The position numbers were made by a program, and so were the translations under genes. The notes below the pieces were generated by a model. The model was given only the letters and a program-made list of their open reading frames with translations, made no database searches and was not told the origin of the DNA. This document shows, one piece after another, positions 35,228 through 43,544 of a stretch of 64,000 nt of DNA. Position 1 is the first letter of the stretch. Each line of letters starts with the position of its first letter. This DNA comes from Bacillus_BA fengqiuensis (GTDB taxonomy: Bacteria > Bacillota > Bacilli > Bacillales > Bacillaceae_H): assembly GCA_030813035.1 (NCBI GenBank), contig JAUSTV010000001.1, one strand, 5' to 3'.

Positions 35228-36652
35228 ATGAATCAAGCAGAAAAGAACGTTTCGTACATGGAAGAGAAACAGAAGAAAAGGCCCAAGAAAATCAATGTGT
35301 TCGCGTTGCTTTTAGGGATACTCGCCATTGCGACACTATTGACGTATGTAATGCCTGCTGGGGAATATGAACGAATGGAAGTGGATGGCCGAACCGTGGT
35401 GGATCCGGACTCATTCCAATGGATTGATCGTTCTCCGGTGAACCCTTTTGATATGGTGAAAGCCATCCATACAGGAATGGAAGAGGCTTCAGGGATCATT
35501 TTCTTCGTGTTGATCATCGGGGGATTTTTTGGGGTGTTAAGTGCAACGGGGACCATTGATGTCCTCATTACCACAATGGCTAAAAAGTTGGCGAAGCGTG
35601 AAAAATTATTGATTCCGATTATGATGCTGTTTTTTGCCGTCGGCGGATCATTGATGGGGATGGCCGAAGAGACACTCGCGTACATTCCGTTGTTGATTCC
35701 ACTTGCAATGGCTCTGGGTTTTGATGCGTTAACGGGAACAGCAATCGTTCTTGTCGGGGCATCGGCAGGGTTTACAACGGCTGTAATGAATCCGTTTACA
35801 GTAGGGATCGCCCAGGGGATTGCCGAACTACCCATGTTTTCAGGAATGGGTTTTCGTCTTGTGTTGTTCGTTGTCGTTTATTCAGTATCTGTGATCTTTG
35901 TTTATCGATATGCCATGAAAGTGAAGAAAAACCCATCGATCGGGTTTTACGGAAAATATGACAAAGAGGAGGCAAACACTTTACTGAATTCAACAGCGAC
36001 ATTAACGAAAAAGCATAAATTGATTCTAGGGGCTTTTTTGATCAACTATGTGGTACTCGCTTTCGGTGTGATCAAATTTCAATGGTACATTACAGAAATC
36101 GCTGCCTTATTTATCATCTTGACGATTGTGATTGCCATCATTGCTAAAATTCCAGTCGATGCAACGGTCAAAGCGTTTACGGACGGATCGGCTGCTTTAA
36201 TCGGCGGAGCGCTTGTGATCGGGGTATCACGTGCAACGCTTGTCGTCTTGAATGAAGGACATATCGTCGATCCGATGCTATATGAAATGTCAGAAGCGTT
36301 AAAGCATGTTCCTTCTTATTTAAGCGTCATTGGGATGTATAACTTTCAAGCCCTCATTCATTTTATTTTGGCATCCGGAAGCGGCCATGCGATGCTTACC
36401 ATGCCGATTATGACGCCGCTTGCCGATTTACTTGATATTACGCGGCAAACAGCCGTTCTTTCTTTCTCGTTTGCCGATGGAATCGGGAATATCATTTTCC
36501 CTACAGCCGGAACGTTAATGGCGGGGCTGGCAATCGCAGGCATTCCGTGGACCAAATGGGCGAAATGGATTTTGCCTCTTGTGTTCGTTCAATATCTCAT
36601 CGGTTTGCTTGCTGTCGTGATTGCCCATATGATTGGCTACGGGCCGTTTTAG
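35228..36652 (+). CDS. YfcC-family permease, probable beta-aspartyl dipeptide importer
   Basis: 474 residues with about 12-13 membrane helices, of the YfcC/AbgT-like ion transporter superfamily (motifs VMPAGEYERM, GGSLMGMAEETLAYIPLLIP, SGSGHAMLTMPIMTPL). Family members are variously annotated as arginine/ornithine antiporters or C4-dicarboxylate carriers. Here it is the first gene after the -24/-12 promoter and precedes an isoaspartyl dipeptidase and a secreted cyanophycinase, so import of beta-Asp-Arg is the simplest reading. This substrate is inferred, not seen. GGAGGA lies eight bases before the ATG. Confidence 0.85.
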   Translation: MNQAEKNVSYMEEKQKKRPKKINVFALLLGILAIATLLTYVMPAGEYERMEVDGRTVVDPDSFQWIDRSPVNPFDMVKAIHTGMEEASGIIFFVLIIGGFFGVLSATGTIDVLITTMAKKLAKREKLLIPIMMLFFAVGGSLMGMAEETLAYIPLLIPLAMALGFDALTGTAIVLVGASAGFTTAVMNPFTVGIAQGIAELPMFSGMGFRLVLFVVVYSVSVIFVYRYAMKVKKNPSIGFYGKYDKEEANTLLNSTATLTKKHKLILGAFLINYVVLAFGVIKFQWYITEIAALFIILTIVIAIIAKIPVDATVKAFTDGSAALIGGALVIGVSRATLVVLNEGHIVDPMLYEMSEALKHVPSYLSVIGMYNFQALIHFILASGSGHAMLTMPIMTPLADLLDITRQTAVLSFSFADGIGNIIFPTAGTLMAGLAIAGIPWTKWAKWILPLVFVQYLIGLLAVVIAHMIGYGPF

Positions 36653-36792
36653 AAAAGATAAGGAAACGAGAATAAACTTAACTTCTATCATCGGGGGCTT
36701 GCTGCCGGCGAGTCCCGGATAAAGGAAGAATAGCCGCTCTCTTTGATGGGGAAAACATATGGCATCTTTGGAAAAAAGACAGGAGGAAACAA

Positions 36793-37965
36793 ATGCTTAC
36801 ATTAATCAAAAACGGTGAAGTGTATGCGCCGGATTATTTGGGAAGTAAAGACTTATTGGCTGCGGGAGGGAAAATTATCCATATTGCCGACGAAATCGAA
36901 TTTCCGGAGAATACGGTTCCAATGAGGATAATCGATGCTTCCGGTCAGCTCATTGTTCCGGGGTTCATCGATTCCCATGTTCACATTATCGGCGGCGGAG
37001 GAGAAGGCGGCTTTAAAACGCGCACACCGGAGCTTGTATTGACCGATGCGACGACAGCAGGCATTACGACACTGGTCGGCCTTCTTGGGACAGATGGGAC
37101 AACGAGAAGGATGGAAAGCTTGCTTGCGAAAGCGCGCGCATTGGAAGAAGAAGGAATTACGTGCTACATCCATACCGGTTCCTACCAGGTGCCGGTGAAA
37201 ACGCTGCTGGATAAGATCGAGGATGACATCATTTTGATCGATAAAATCATTGGCGTCGGGGAAATTGCGATTTCGGATCACCGTTCATCTGAGCCGACTT
37301 TGGAGGAAATGGCCAAAATCGCAGCCGCTGCAAGAAACGGAGGGATTTTATCCGGCAAAGCGGGAGTTCTTGAAATTCACGTCGGGGACGGTGAGGGAAA
37401 ATTGTCGCTTCTGGAAGAACTCGTTGCCAAAACAAATATCCCGATTCGCCATTTCCACCCGACCCACATCAACCGTAACGAAGAATTGTTTGAAGCAGGC
37501 ATTCAGTATGCGCTAAAAGGTGGATATGTGGATTTTACAACGAGTACGATTCCGCAGTTCTTGGAAGAGGGAGAAGTGAAATGCAGTAAAGGACTACTTA
37601 TAATGCTTGACAGAGGAGTGCCAATCGGCAACATCACGTTTTCATCCGATGGACAGGCAAGCCTTCCATTTTTCGATGAAAGCGGGGAATACGCCGGACT
37701 TCAAGTCGGGAAGGTTGCTTCCTTATATAAGGAGGTCCAAGCGGCTGTATTGGAAGAAGGGATTCCGCTTGAAGCCGCACTCCGGGTCATTACATCAAAT
37801 CCGGCTCAAGTGTTGAAGCTGACGCAAAAAGGAGCGATTCAGCAAGGGAAAGATGCGGATATCGTTCTGCTTGAAAAAGACGGCTTGAATATTCATAGTG
37901 TCATCGCCAAAGGCCAACTGATGGTAGAGAATGGCGTGCCGATTGTAAAAGGGACATTTGAATGA
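36793..37965 (+). CDS. iadA: Isoaspartyl dipeptidase (beta-aspartyl peptidase)
   Basis: 390 residues, amidohydrolase superfamily, matching IadA length. Metal ligands are in FIDSHVHIIGGGGEGG (about 57-72), the IadA signature GVGEIAISDHRSS follows (about 155), and other ligands are in RHFHPTHINR and the catalytic Asp in TFSSDGQASLP. The enzyme cleaves beta-aspartyl dipeptides in the cytoplasm. From cyanophycin the product would be Asp plus Arg. AGGAGG lies six bases before the ATG. 140 bases separate it from the permease gene without a clear terminator. Confidence 0.93.
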   Translation: MLTLIKNGEVYAPDYLGSKDLLAAGGKIIHIADEIEFPENTVPMRIIDASGQLIVPGFIDSHVHIIGGGGEGGFKTRTPELVLTDATTAGITTLVGLLGTDGTTRRMESLLAKARALEEEGITCYIHTGSYQVPVKTLLDKIEDDIILIDKIIGVGEIAISDHRSSEPTLEEMAKIAAAARNGGILSGKAGVLEIHVGDGEGKLSLLEELVAKTNIPIRHFHPTHINRNEELFEAGIQYALKGGYVDFTTSTIPQFLEEGEVKCSKGLLIMLDRGVPIGNITFSSDGQASLPFFDESGEYAGLQVGKVASLYKEVQAAVLEEGIPLEAALRVITSNPAQVLKLTQKGAIQQGKDADIVLLEKDGLNIHSVIAKGQLMVENGVPIVKGTFE

Positions 37966-38011
37966 GTGGCCGGCTTTAAAGAGAGAGGACAAGGGGAAAG
38001 GGGAAGAAGAG

Positions 38012-40570
38012 ATGAAGAAAAGAGTCGTTTCATGTTTAGTCGGTTTATCGATGCTTACTTCAATGGGGAATCCGGTAATGGGGCAAGCGAAGGGGAAACA
38101 GGAAGAAATCAAGGGGAAACAGGAAGAAATCAAGGGGAACCTGGTCATTGCAGGAGGTGCCCTTGGCAGCAGCAATAAGGCAGTCTATGAAAAGTTCATT
38201 GAACTTGCAGGCGGAAAAGAAAACGCCAAAATCGGGATCGTGCCGGCGGCAAGCGGCAAGCTGAAGTCATCGCAAGATTTTAAGCGAGATTTATTGACAT
38301 ATGGCTTGAACGAAGCAAATATTGAGATTCTTCCTCTATCTGACCATGATTTTTCAGACACGAAAGAGGTGGACGAATCCAAATGGAAAGACCATATCAA
38401 CCAAACGGACATGGTAAAGAAGGTCAGTGATTTAACGGCCATTTGGTTTGTAGGCGGGGATCAGCTTCGTATCACAAGTACGCTGCGGACGGAAAAAGGA
38501 AAGGATTCCAAGGTGCTTGACGCTATTTGGGATATTTACCGAAAAGGAGCGGTCATTGGGGGGACAAGCGCCGGGGCCGCCATTATGAGCGATGTCATGA
38601 TCACAGGAGGAGACAGCTTAGGAGCGCTGAAAGAAGGGTTTACATCAACAGACATTTCCGATCCGGACAAAGAGTATGCACCTGTTTATGTGCAAAAAGG
38701 CCTCGGCTTCTTTCAATACGGCATCGTCGATCAGCATTTTGATGAACGAGGAAGACTTGGGCGGCTGGCGTTAACGGCCCACGCTTATGAGACGCGCAAA
38801 AAAGAGCGATTTGCTTATGGAGTTGATGAAGATACCGCACTCGTTGTTTATAACGAGGAAAAGGAAGCTGAAATCATTGGCCGTTCCGGTGTAGCGGTCG
38901 TCGATGTCAGCAAGGCGAAGAAGAAATCGAATCCCAAAACTCATCTGGAAAATGTGAATATTAGTTATTTGGCGGCAGGAGACCGCGTTCATCTTGACGA
39001 GCGGACATTTGAATTTCCTGCATCCAAGAGCGGGACAAAAGGCTATGAATATTATGATTTCCAGCCGCTTCCGGCAACAGGTGTCATGACCCCGTACGGG
39101 CGCTTGAAAAACTATTTGGCATACTCGCTTGTGGACCACGGAAAAGCCGATCATGTGAAGAGCTATTTATATGACAGCAAGGGAGAAGGCTTTGAACTGA
39201 ATTTCCGCAAAATAGAGAAAACAAATGGTTACTGGGGATATGCGGACGGGCAAAAGGATGATTATTCGATCGTGAATGTCGTAATGGACATCAAGCCGGT
39301 GTCCGTTGCGTTCCAGCAAGCGGCTAAACCGTTTTCGGTCTATCAGCCATCACAGCTGGAGCTGCCGGAAGTTGATGTAACAGAACCGATTAAAGGGAGT
39401 CTTGTGATAGTGGGAGGCGCGCTAGGAAGCAGCAACCGCGACGTATATGAAAGCTTTATCGAATTGGCAGGCGGAAAAGAAAACGCCAAAATCGGCATCG
39501 TGCCGGCAGCCAGTTCAAGCTTTTCCTCGTCCGAAAACTTTAAGAGAGATTTAGCAGCATATGGAGTAAAGGAAGAAAACATTCACATTTTGCCGATTTC
39601 CAATCATGATTTCAAAAAGACGGCAGAAGACGAATCCGTATGGAAAGACAATATGAATAACAAAGAAGTAGTAAAACAAGTAGAAGGGCTTTCGGCCATT
39701 TGGTTTGTCGGCGGCGATCAGACGCTCATTACCCGTTCGTTATTGAACGAAGATGGCACGGATTCGAAGGTGTTGGAAGCGATTTGGGATGTGTATAAAA
39801 AAGGAGCGGTTATCGGCGGAACGAGTGCCGGTGCTGCGATTATGAGCGATGTGATGCTGGCAGGAGGCGACAGTTACGGAACGCTCATGAACGGTTTTAC
39901 GGACACGTATGACGGCATGACGCAGCAAGAGGGAGGTCCCGGCTATCTTGAACGCGGTCTTGGCTTCTTCCGTTACGGCATCGTCGATCAGCATTTTGAT
40001 AATAAAGCGAGGTTGGGGCGTTTGATTGCCACCGCTTATGAACAAGGGAAGAAACAGCAGCTTGCATACGGCATTGATGAAGATACTGCCCTTGTGGTGG
40101 ATAATGAAACACACACCGCCAAAGTCGCAGGACGAGGCGGCGTCACATTGGTGGATGTATCAAAAACGACAACGAATCCGCAACTTCCAAACAGCAACTA
40201 TCAAAACATTGTTCTTTCATGGATGGCTCCCGGCGATTCGGTCGATTTTAATACAAAGGATGTGACCGTCTCCGCGAATAAAGTGGAGACGAAAGGCTAT
40301 GAATACAATGATTATCAAGTCGCACCGCATTCAGGAGTGTTGAGCGCCCACGGTTTGTTGAATAAATTTTTGGCTTATGAACTAGTGGACAACAGCGGCG
40401 AAGAAGCGGTAAAGAGTTATAGTTTCGCAGCCGGAAAAGGATTTGAGCTAACGTTCCGCAAAGGCGAAGAAACAAATGGTTACTGGGCTTACACCGATGG
40501 ACAAAAAGATGACTACTCGGTTGAAAAGGTTGTATTGGATATCACATCGGTAGAGGTACACATTAAATAA
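38012..40570 (+). CDS. Secreted tandem double cyanophycinase
   Basis: 852 residues from the ATG at 38012 (GGGGAAGAAG upstream; the frame opens 18 codons earlier inside iadA). A Sec signal peptide (about 1-26, ending GQA) and a duplicated 7-residue linker precede two homologous units of about 419 residues. Each has a peptidase S51/cyanophycinase core: GGALGSSN at its start, KIGIVPAAS, WFVGGDQ, the nucleophile motif GGTSAGAAIMSDVM (Ser186 and Ser605) and IVDQHFD with the catalytic His. Each also has an extra C-terminal part ending NGYWxYxDGQKDDYS. The enzyme cuts cyanophycin to beta-Asp-Arg outside the cell. Both active sites look intact. Confidence 0.9.
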   Translation: MKKRVVSCLVGLSMLTSMGNPVMGQAKGKQEEIKGKQEEIKGNLVIAGGALGSSNKAVYEKFIELAGGKENAKIGIVPAASGKLKSSQDFKRDLLTYGLNEANIEILPLSDHDFSDTKEVDESKWKDHINQTDMVKKVSDLTAIWFVGGDQLRITSTLRTEKGKDSKVLDAIWDIYRKGAVIGGTSAGAAIMSDVMITGGDSLGALKEGFTSTDISDPDKEYAPVYVQKGLGFFQYGIVDQHFDERGRLGRLALTAHAYETRKKERFAYGVDEDTALVVYNEEKEAEIIGRSGVAVVDVSKAKKKSNPKTHLENVNISYLAAGDRVHLDERTFEFPASKSGTKGYEYYDFQPLPATGVMTPYGRLKNYLAYSLVDHGKADHVKSYLYDSKGEGFELNFRKIEKTNGYWGYADGQKDDYSIVNVVMDIKPVSVAFQQAAKPFSVYQPSQLELPEVDVTEPIKGSLVIVGGALGSSNRDVYESFIELAGGKENAKIGIVPAASSSFSSSENFKRDLAAYGVKEENIHILPISNHDFKKTAEDESVWKDNMNNKEVVKQVEGLSAIWFVGGDQTLITRSLLNEDGTDSKVLEAIWDVYKKGAVIGGTSAGAAIMSDVMLAGGDSYGTLMNGFTDTYDGMTQQEGGPGYLERGLGFFRYGIVDQHFDNKARLGRLIATAYEQGKKQQLAYGIDEDTALVVDNETHTAKVAGRGGVTLVDVSKTTTNPQLPNSNYQNIVLSWMAPGDSVDFNTKDVTVSANKVETKGYEYNDYQVAPHSGVLSAHGLLNKFLAYELVDNSGEEAVKSYSFAAGKGFELTFRKGEETNGYWAYTDGQKDDYSVEKVVLDITSVEVHIK
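38090..38140 (+). repeat. 21-bp tandem repeat encoding the linker after the signal peptide
   Basis: Two perfect 21-base units (38090-38110 and 38111-38131) plus the start of a third encode KGKQEEI twice. The reading frame is kept, so copy number could vary by slippage without disrupting the enzyme. Confidence 0.85.
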
Positions 40571-40578
40571 TCGGTTGG

Positions 40579-40609
40579 AAAGTGTCTTGCTGCGGCAGGG
40601 CACTCTTTT
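40579..40609 (+). terminator. Terminator of the cyanophycin operon
   Basis: AGTGTCTTGC pairs with GCAGGGCACT (with G-U pairs) around TGCG, followed by CTTTT, ten bases after the stop. Confidence 0.8.
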
Positions 40610-40674
40610 GCGTGATGGAACCCGCTATATTCATGCACTTGCATCAAATCTAATTCCTTTTTACAAAGCTTTTG

Positions 40675-40703
40675 TTGACAATGAGATGTATTAAAACTAA
40701 CAT
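40675..40703 (+). promoter_or_regulatory. Sigma-A promoter of the cobalamin riboswitch transcript
   Basis: Perfect TTGACA (40675-40680), 17-base spacer and TAACAT (40698-40703, four of six matches). It lies about 110 bases before the aptamer. Confidence 0.6.
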
Positions 40704-40817
40704 TAGAGTTGGTTTCAGTTAAAAAGTTTGGGCTGATTAAAAATATGCGTTCTTAAAGGCTATATGCCTTCGCTATTCTAATAGATTAATCTAAAAAAAT
40801 TCTATATTGCTAGAAAA

Positions 40818-41018
40818 TAGGTGCGAGATAAAGCGTCGTAAAGTTTTATCTGCTTAAAAGGGAAGTCGGTTAAACCCCGACACGGACCCGCCACTGTAAT
40901 GGGTATCAGTATAGTATGCTGATTATGTTCAGAAAAACCACTGGGTTATACCTGGGAAGGTCTGAATGGATGCCCTTAGTCAGGAGACCTGCCTGTTTTA
41001 ACATCGCTGTTAGACCTA
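40818..41018 (+). ncRNA. Cobalamin (B12) riboswitch
   Basis: The conserved core is present in order: AAAAGGGAAGTCGGT, CCCGACACGGACCCGCCACTG, the second CCACTGGG, the GGGAAGG turn, and the B12-box region AGTCAGGAGACCTGCCT at about 40978-40994. An outer P1 stem can form from TAGGT (40819-40823) with ACCTA (41014-41018), reinforced by AGCG/CGCT. Binding of adenosyl- or methylcobalamin usually shuts off the downstream gene. The first open frame after it is a 28-codon leader, not a transporter gene. Confidence 0.93.
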
Positions 41019-41042
41019 CGGGATTTTAGGGAGGTGGTTAGG

Positions 41043-41129
41043 ATGCTAATGACCCATTGTCTTGATTTATATCTATATGATGATATAGATTCAGTCATTC
41101 CCTTAATTTATCATAAAAAGCATTTCTGA
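41043..41129 (+). CDS. 28-codon leader peptide between riboswitch and terminator
   Basis: ATG at 41043 follows a strong ribosome site GGGAGGTGG (41029-41037). The frame reads MLMTHCLDLYLYDDIDSVIP and ends HKKHF, with its TGA at 41127-41129 inside the 5' arm of the terminator stem. A ribosome reaching the stop would cover that arm and prevent the hairpin, allowing readthrough into the methyltransferase gene. The peptide itself resembles nothing known. Whether it is translated is inferred from the ribosome site and its geometry. Confidence 0.6.
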   Translation: MLMTHCLDLYLYDDIDSVIPLIYHKKHF

Positions 41130-41158
41130 CCTCTTGAGCCGGTCGGAAATGCTTTTTT
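41115..41158 (+). terminator. Terminator overlapping the leader peptide stop
   Basis: 17-bp stem (41115-41131 with 41141-41157) with a single G-U pair, a 9-base loop, and TTTTTT. It stands between the B12 riboswitch and the methyltransferase gene, so it is a candidate attenuator. Confidence 0.88.
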
Positions 41159-41278
41159 ATTTTATCCCGCATAAACGATTAGTGGCGGGTGAAGGAAAAC
41201 CTTGATGAAAGTTTCTATTATACGTTCAAGGGTTATTTTTAGGATGAAGAGTATAAACAGAAGGAGTGTTACATAGAG

Positions 41279-42133
41279 ATGAAAATTTCCGGTGTACCAT
41301 TGGGGTGCAACTATATGGATTTGTGGAAAGAAAATATGAAGGAATGGGATGGAACTCTTTCGAACCGAATGAAGGATGATGAACATGAAGAAGGTTTTTG
41401 GAATTCTTTTTTAGAAAAAAAGAAACAAAAAGGTGAGGATTATATAAATTCTTACGCTTATAGAATTCAAGAAGAGCTACTGGCGTTGCTGCATACAAAT
41501 GATCGTGTAGTAGAAATTGGTCCTGGATGGGGAAATTATACGTTCTGTACAGCAGAAAAAGTTAAGCATCTTACATGCGTAGATAGCTCTCAGAGTGTGA
41601 TCCGCTTTTTAAGAGACGAAACTAAGAAACATCAATTAAACAATGTAAGCTTTATACATGCGAAATGGGAAGAGTTTAATCTGAAGCAACGTTATGATGT
41701 TGTGTTTGGAGTAAATTGCTATTACCGTGTCAGCAATATAGGAGAAGTATTACTTAAAATGAATGACGCTGCGTCCCGGCTTGCGGTAGCGGGAATGACA
41801 AGCGGGCCAGAAAAGCCTCACTATTTAGATTTGCATAGAGAAAGGGGCTATTCGATCAAATTTAGGCGCAGAGACTATATTCATTTACAAAATATTTTGT
41901 ATCAGCTTGGGATTATGGCTAATTGCAAAATTATTGAAATCCCAACCACTTCTACATACAGCTCTTATGAATCCCTTATAAAGGATAATGTGAGTAAAAT
42001 TTTAACAAAAGATTATAAAGAACAGGAAGTGGAACAAGCTCTTAGTCCGTATGTGATAGAGAAGGAGGGAAGATACGAATATTCCTATACTTTTCATGCG
42101 GCACTGCTTTATTGGAAGCCGATAAACATTTAA
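41279..42133 (+). CDS. SAM-dependent methyltransferase downstream of the B12 riboswitch
   Basis: 284 residues. The N-terminal 70 residues are charged and helical (LWKENMKEWDGTLSNRMKDD). The class I methyltransferase core follows, with motif I VVEIGPGWGNYTFCTAEK at about 82-99 and the acidic strand end LTCVDSS. The substrate is unknown. Its position after a cobalamin riboswitch suggests a link to corrinoid uptake, remodelling or a B12-replaceable reaction, which is an inference. AAGGAG lies 12 bases before the ATG, somewhat far. No further gene on this strand follows. Confidence 0.75.
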   Translation: MKISGVPLGCNYMDLWKENMKEWDGTLSNRMKDDEHEEGFWNSFLEKKKQKGEDYINSYAYRIQEELLALLHTNDRVVEIGPGWGNYTFCTAEKVKHLTCVDSSQSVIRFLRDETKKHQLNNVSFIHAKWEEFNLKQRYDVVFGVNCYYRVSNIGEVLLKMNDAASRLAVAGMTSGPEKPHYLDLHRERGYSIKFRRRDYIHLQNILYQLGIMANCKIIEIPTTSTYSSYESLIKDNVSKILTKDYKEQEVEQALSPYVIEKEGRYEYSYTFHAALLYWKPINI

Positions 42134-42382
42134 TTTAACAGAAGAAAAAACTTACAACAGAGTTAGACATCTTGCTCCCGTTTTGGACTCAAATGAGTTA
42201 AAAATCAGCATAGCCTAAAATTAAAAAATGTCCTATCCAAGTGTAATGGCTGCGGCTGGCAGTGTTCTCCTTTAAAAAGATATCTTACGCACCCGCGTGT
42301 AACGGTAAAAGGCCGGCAGATGGTATTCTGAGTAAGGGGCGCTCGAGTAAATCCGAGCAGGATGAGAAAAGAGATTTGTGCA
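42134..42382. other. Gap after the methyltransferase gene
   Basis: No gene is evident. A small hairpin (GCTCG/CGAGC, 42341-42358) lacks a T-run. The middle part is GC-richer than its surroundings and may be decayed sequence. Confidence 0.4.
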
Positions 42383-43393
42383 TCAACTCTTATTGACAGA
42401 AGCCAAATGGTCACGGTCTGTCACCATAGGAGGAGTTTCCAGCCATCCATGTTTAATCATAATTTTGGCTCCCTCTTCTGCGAGGGTTGCCAGCTCGGTC
42501 ATCAATAAGGCGTACATCATTCCCAAATCTTTTCTCATGCTTCCGGCTAAGGAAGCACCGTAGTCGCCTAAACTGACTGCCAATATAGCATTCATATGGA
42601 ACATTAACAGCTTTTCGGAAAAAGGAGAAGTGATGGAATCCGTAACGGCATCGTTCCACGTCATGGGCACTTTTAAGTGGCTTTCACGCAGCTTATGACC
42701 TAATGTTGACATATGTTTGCTCATGACATCCCTGCATTTCATGATGAATTTCGTGACATCTTTTGAGGTAGCTGCTTGACTGAAACCAATCGCGATGGCT
42801 TGAGTTAAAGATGCTGTACGAATATTGCCATATAGGTGTGTGACTTCAACGGCTAAAAGCGGGCGTTTTCCATTTATGATCCCTTCAAGAAAATGGGTAT
42901 CTTGGACAAATTCTACTTCTTTTAGTCCATTAAGATACGGTGAACGTATAAATATCCCTTTGGCCAGAAGTATTTTGCTCACTTGTTGATCCAGTTCTGC
43001 ACATTCTTTTAGGGCAAGGTCAAAAAAGTGGACTACGTCATCCCGAACGGAAAGGGAGAGGGCTAATCCGTAAGCGTTAATGCCTACACGTCCCATTTGT
43101 TTAATATAGTGCAAATAGAGAGTGTCAAAAAAGAGAGGAGCTGCTTGCAGATTCAAGTCTTGATCTGTAAAGCCTTGTGGTACAGCGTATCCTTCTTTGA
43201 CAAAGATTTGGGAAATCGCTTGGAGATGTCTTTCTGAAATCATAAGAGATTGCTCTAAAATAGGTTTGATGTCAGGGTCCTTGACCTTAGCAATGAAGAA
43301 CTTCAATACACAAATGGCCATACTATCGCTTATATATGTAGACCAAAGATTCGAGATTTCGGTTGCGGTTAGAGGGATTTTAGAGTGTTGCAT
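42383..43393 (-). CDS. DUF3231 protein with two tandem units
   Basis: 336 residues in two similar four-helix units of about 165 residues. Unit 1 includes SNLWSTYISDSMAICVLKFF, and unit 2 begins LLAVEVTHLYGNIRTASLTQ. The units align in the region around FDTLYLHYIKQMGRVGINAY and SEKLLMFHMNAILAVSLGDY. The family is widespread in spore-forming bacilli and lacks a known function. AAGGAGA lies nine bases before the ATG. It is monocistronic. It is related to the single-unit protein at 8909-9454. Confidence 0.85.
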   Translation of the reverse strand: MQHSKIPLTATEISNLWSTYISDSMAICVLKFFIAKVKDPDIKPILEQSLMISERHLQAISQIFVKEGYAVPQGFTDQDLNLQAAPLFFDTLYLHYIKQMGRVGINAYGLALSLSVRDDVVHFFDLALKECAELDQQVSKILLAKGIFIRSPYLNGLKEVEFVQDTHFLEGIINGKRPLLAVEVTHLYGNIRTASLTQAIAIGFSQAATSKDVTKFIMKCRDVMSKHMSTLGHKLRESHLKVPMTWNDAVTDSITSPFSEKLLMFHMNAILAVSLGDYGASLAGSMRKDLGMMYALLMTELATLAEEGAKIMIKHGWLETPPMVTDRDHLASVNKS

Positions 43394-43510
43394 CAGGTTG
43401 ACTCTCCTTTGCTGTTAATCTGTCGATGTTTTATCATCTCACAAAAAATCGTGACATCTCTTTAGTGTTATTCTTTGAAAGAACCAGGGGTTGTATTCAA
43501 ACAGGAAAGA

Positions 43511-43541
43511 GCAAGGGTCAGCTGAAGCTGACCCTTGCTTT
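43511..43541 (-). terminator. Terminator of the aldo/keto reductase gene
   Basis: Perfect 12-bp stem GCAAGGGTCAGC/GCTGACCCTTGC around TGAA, just after the minus-strand stop. Confidence 0.85.
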
Positions 43542-43544
43542 GTT

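Noticed and set aside
42205..42414. 69-codon minus-strand frame after the DUF3231 gene
   Set aside because: Overlaps the 3' end of the double DUF3231 gene in another frame, has no ribosome site, and its composition is not protein-like.
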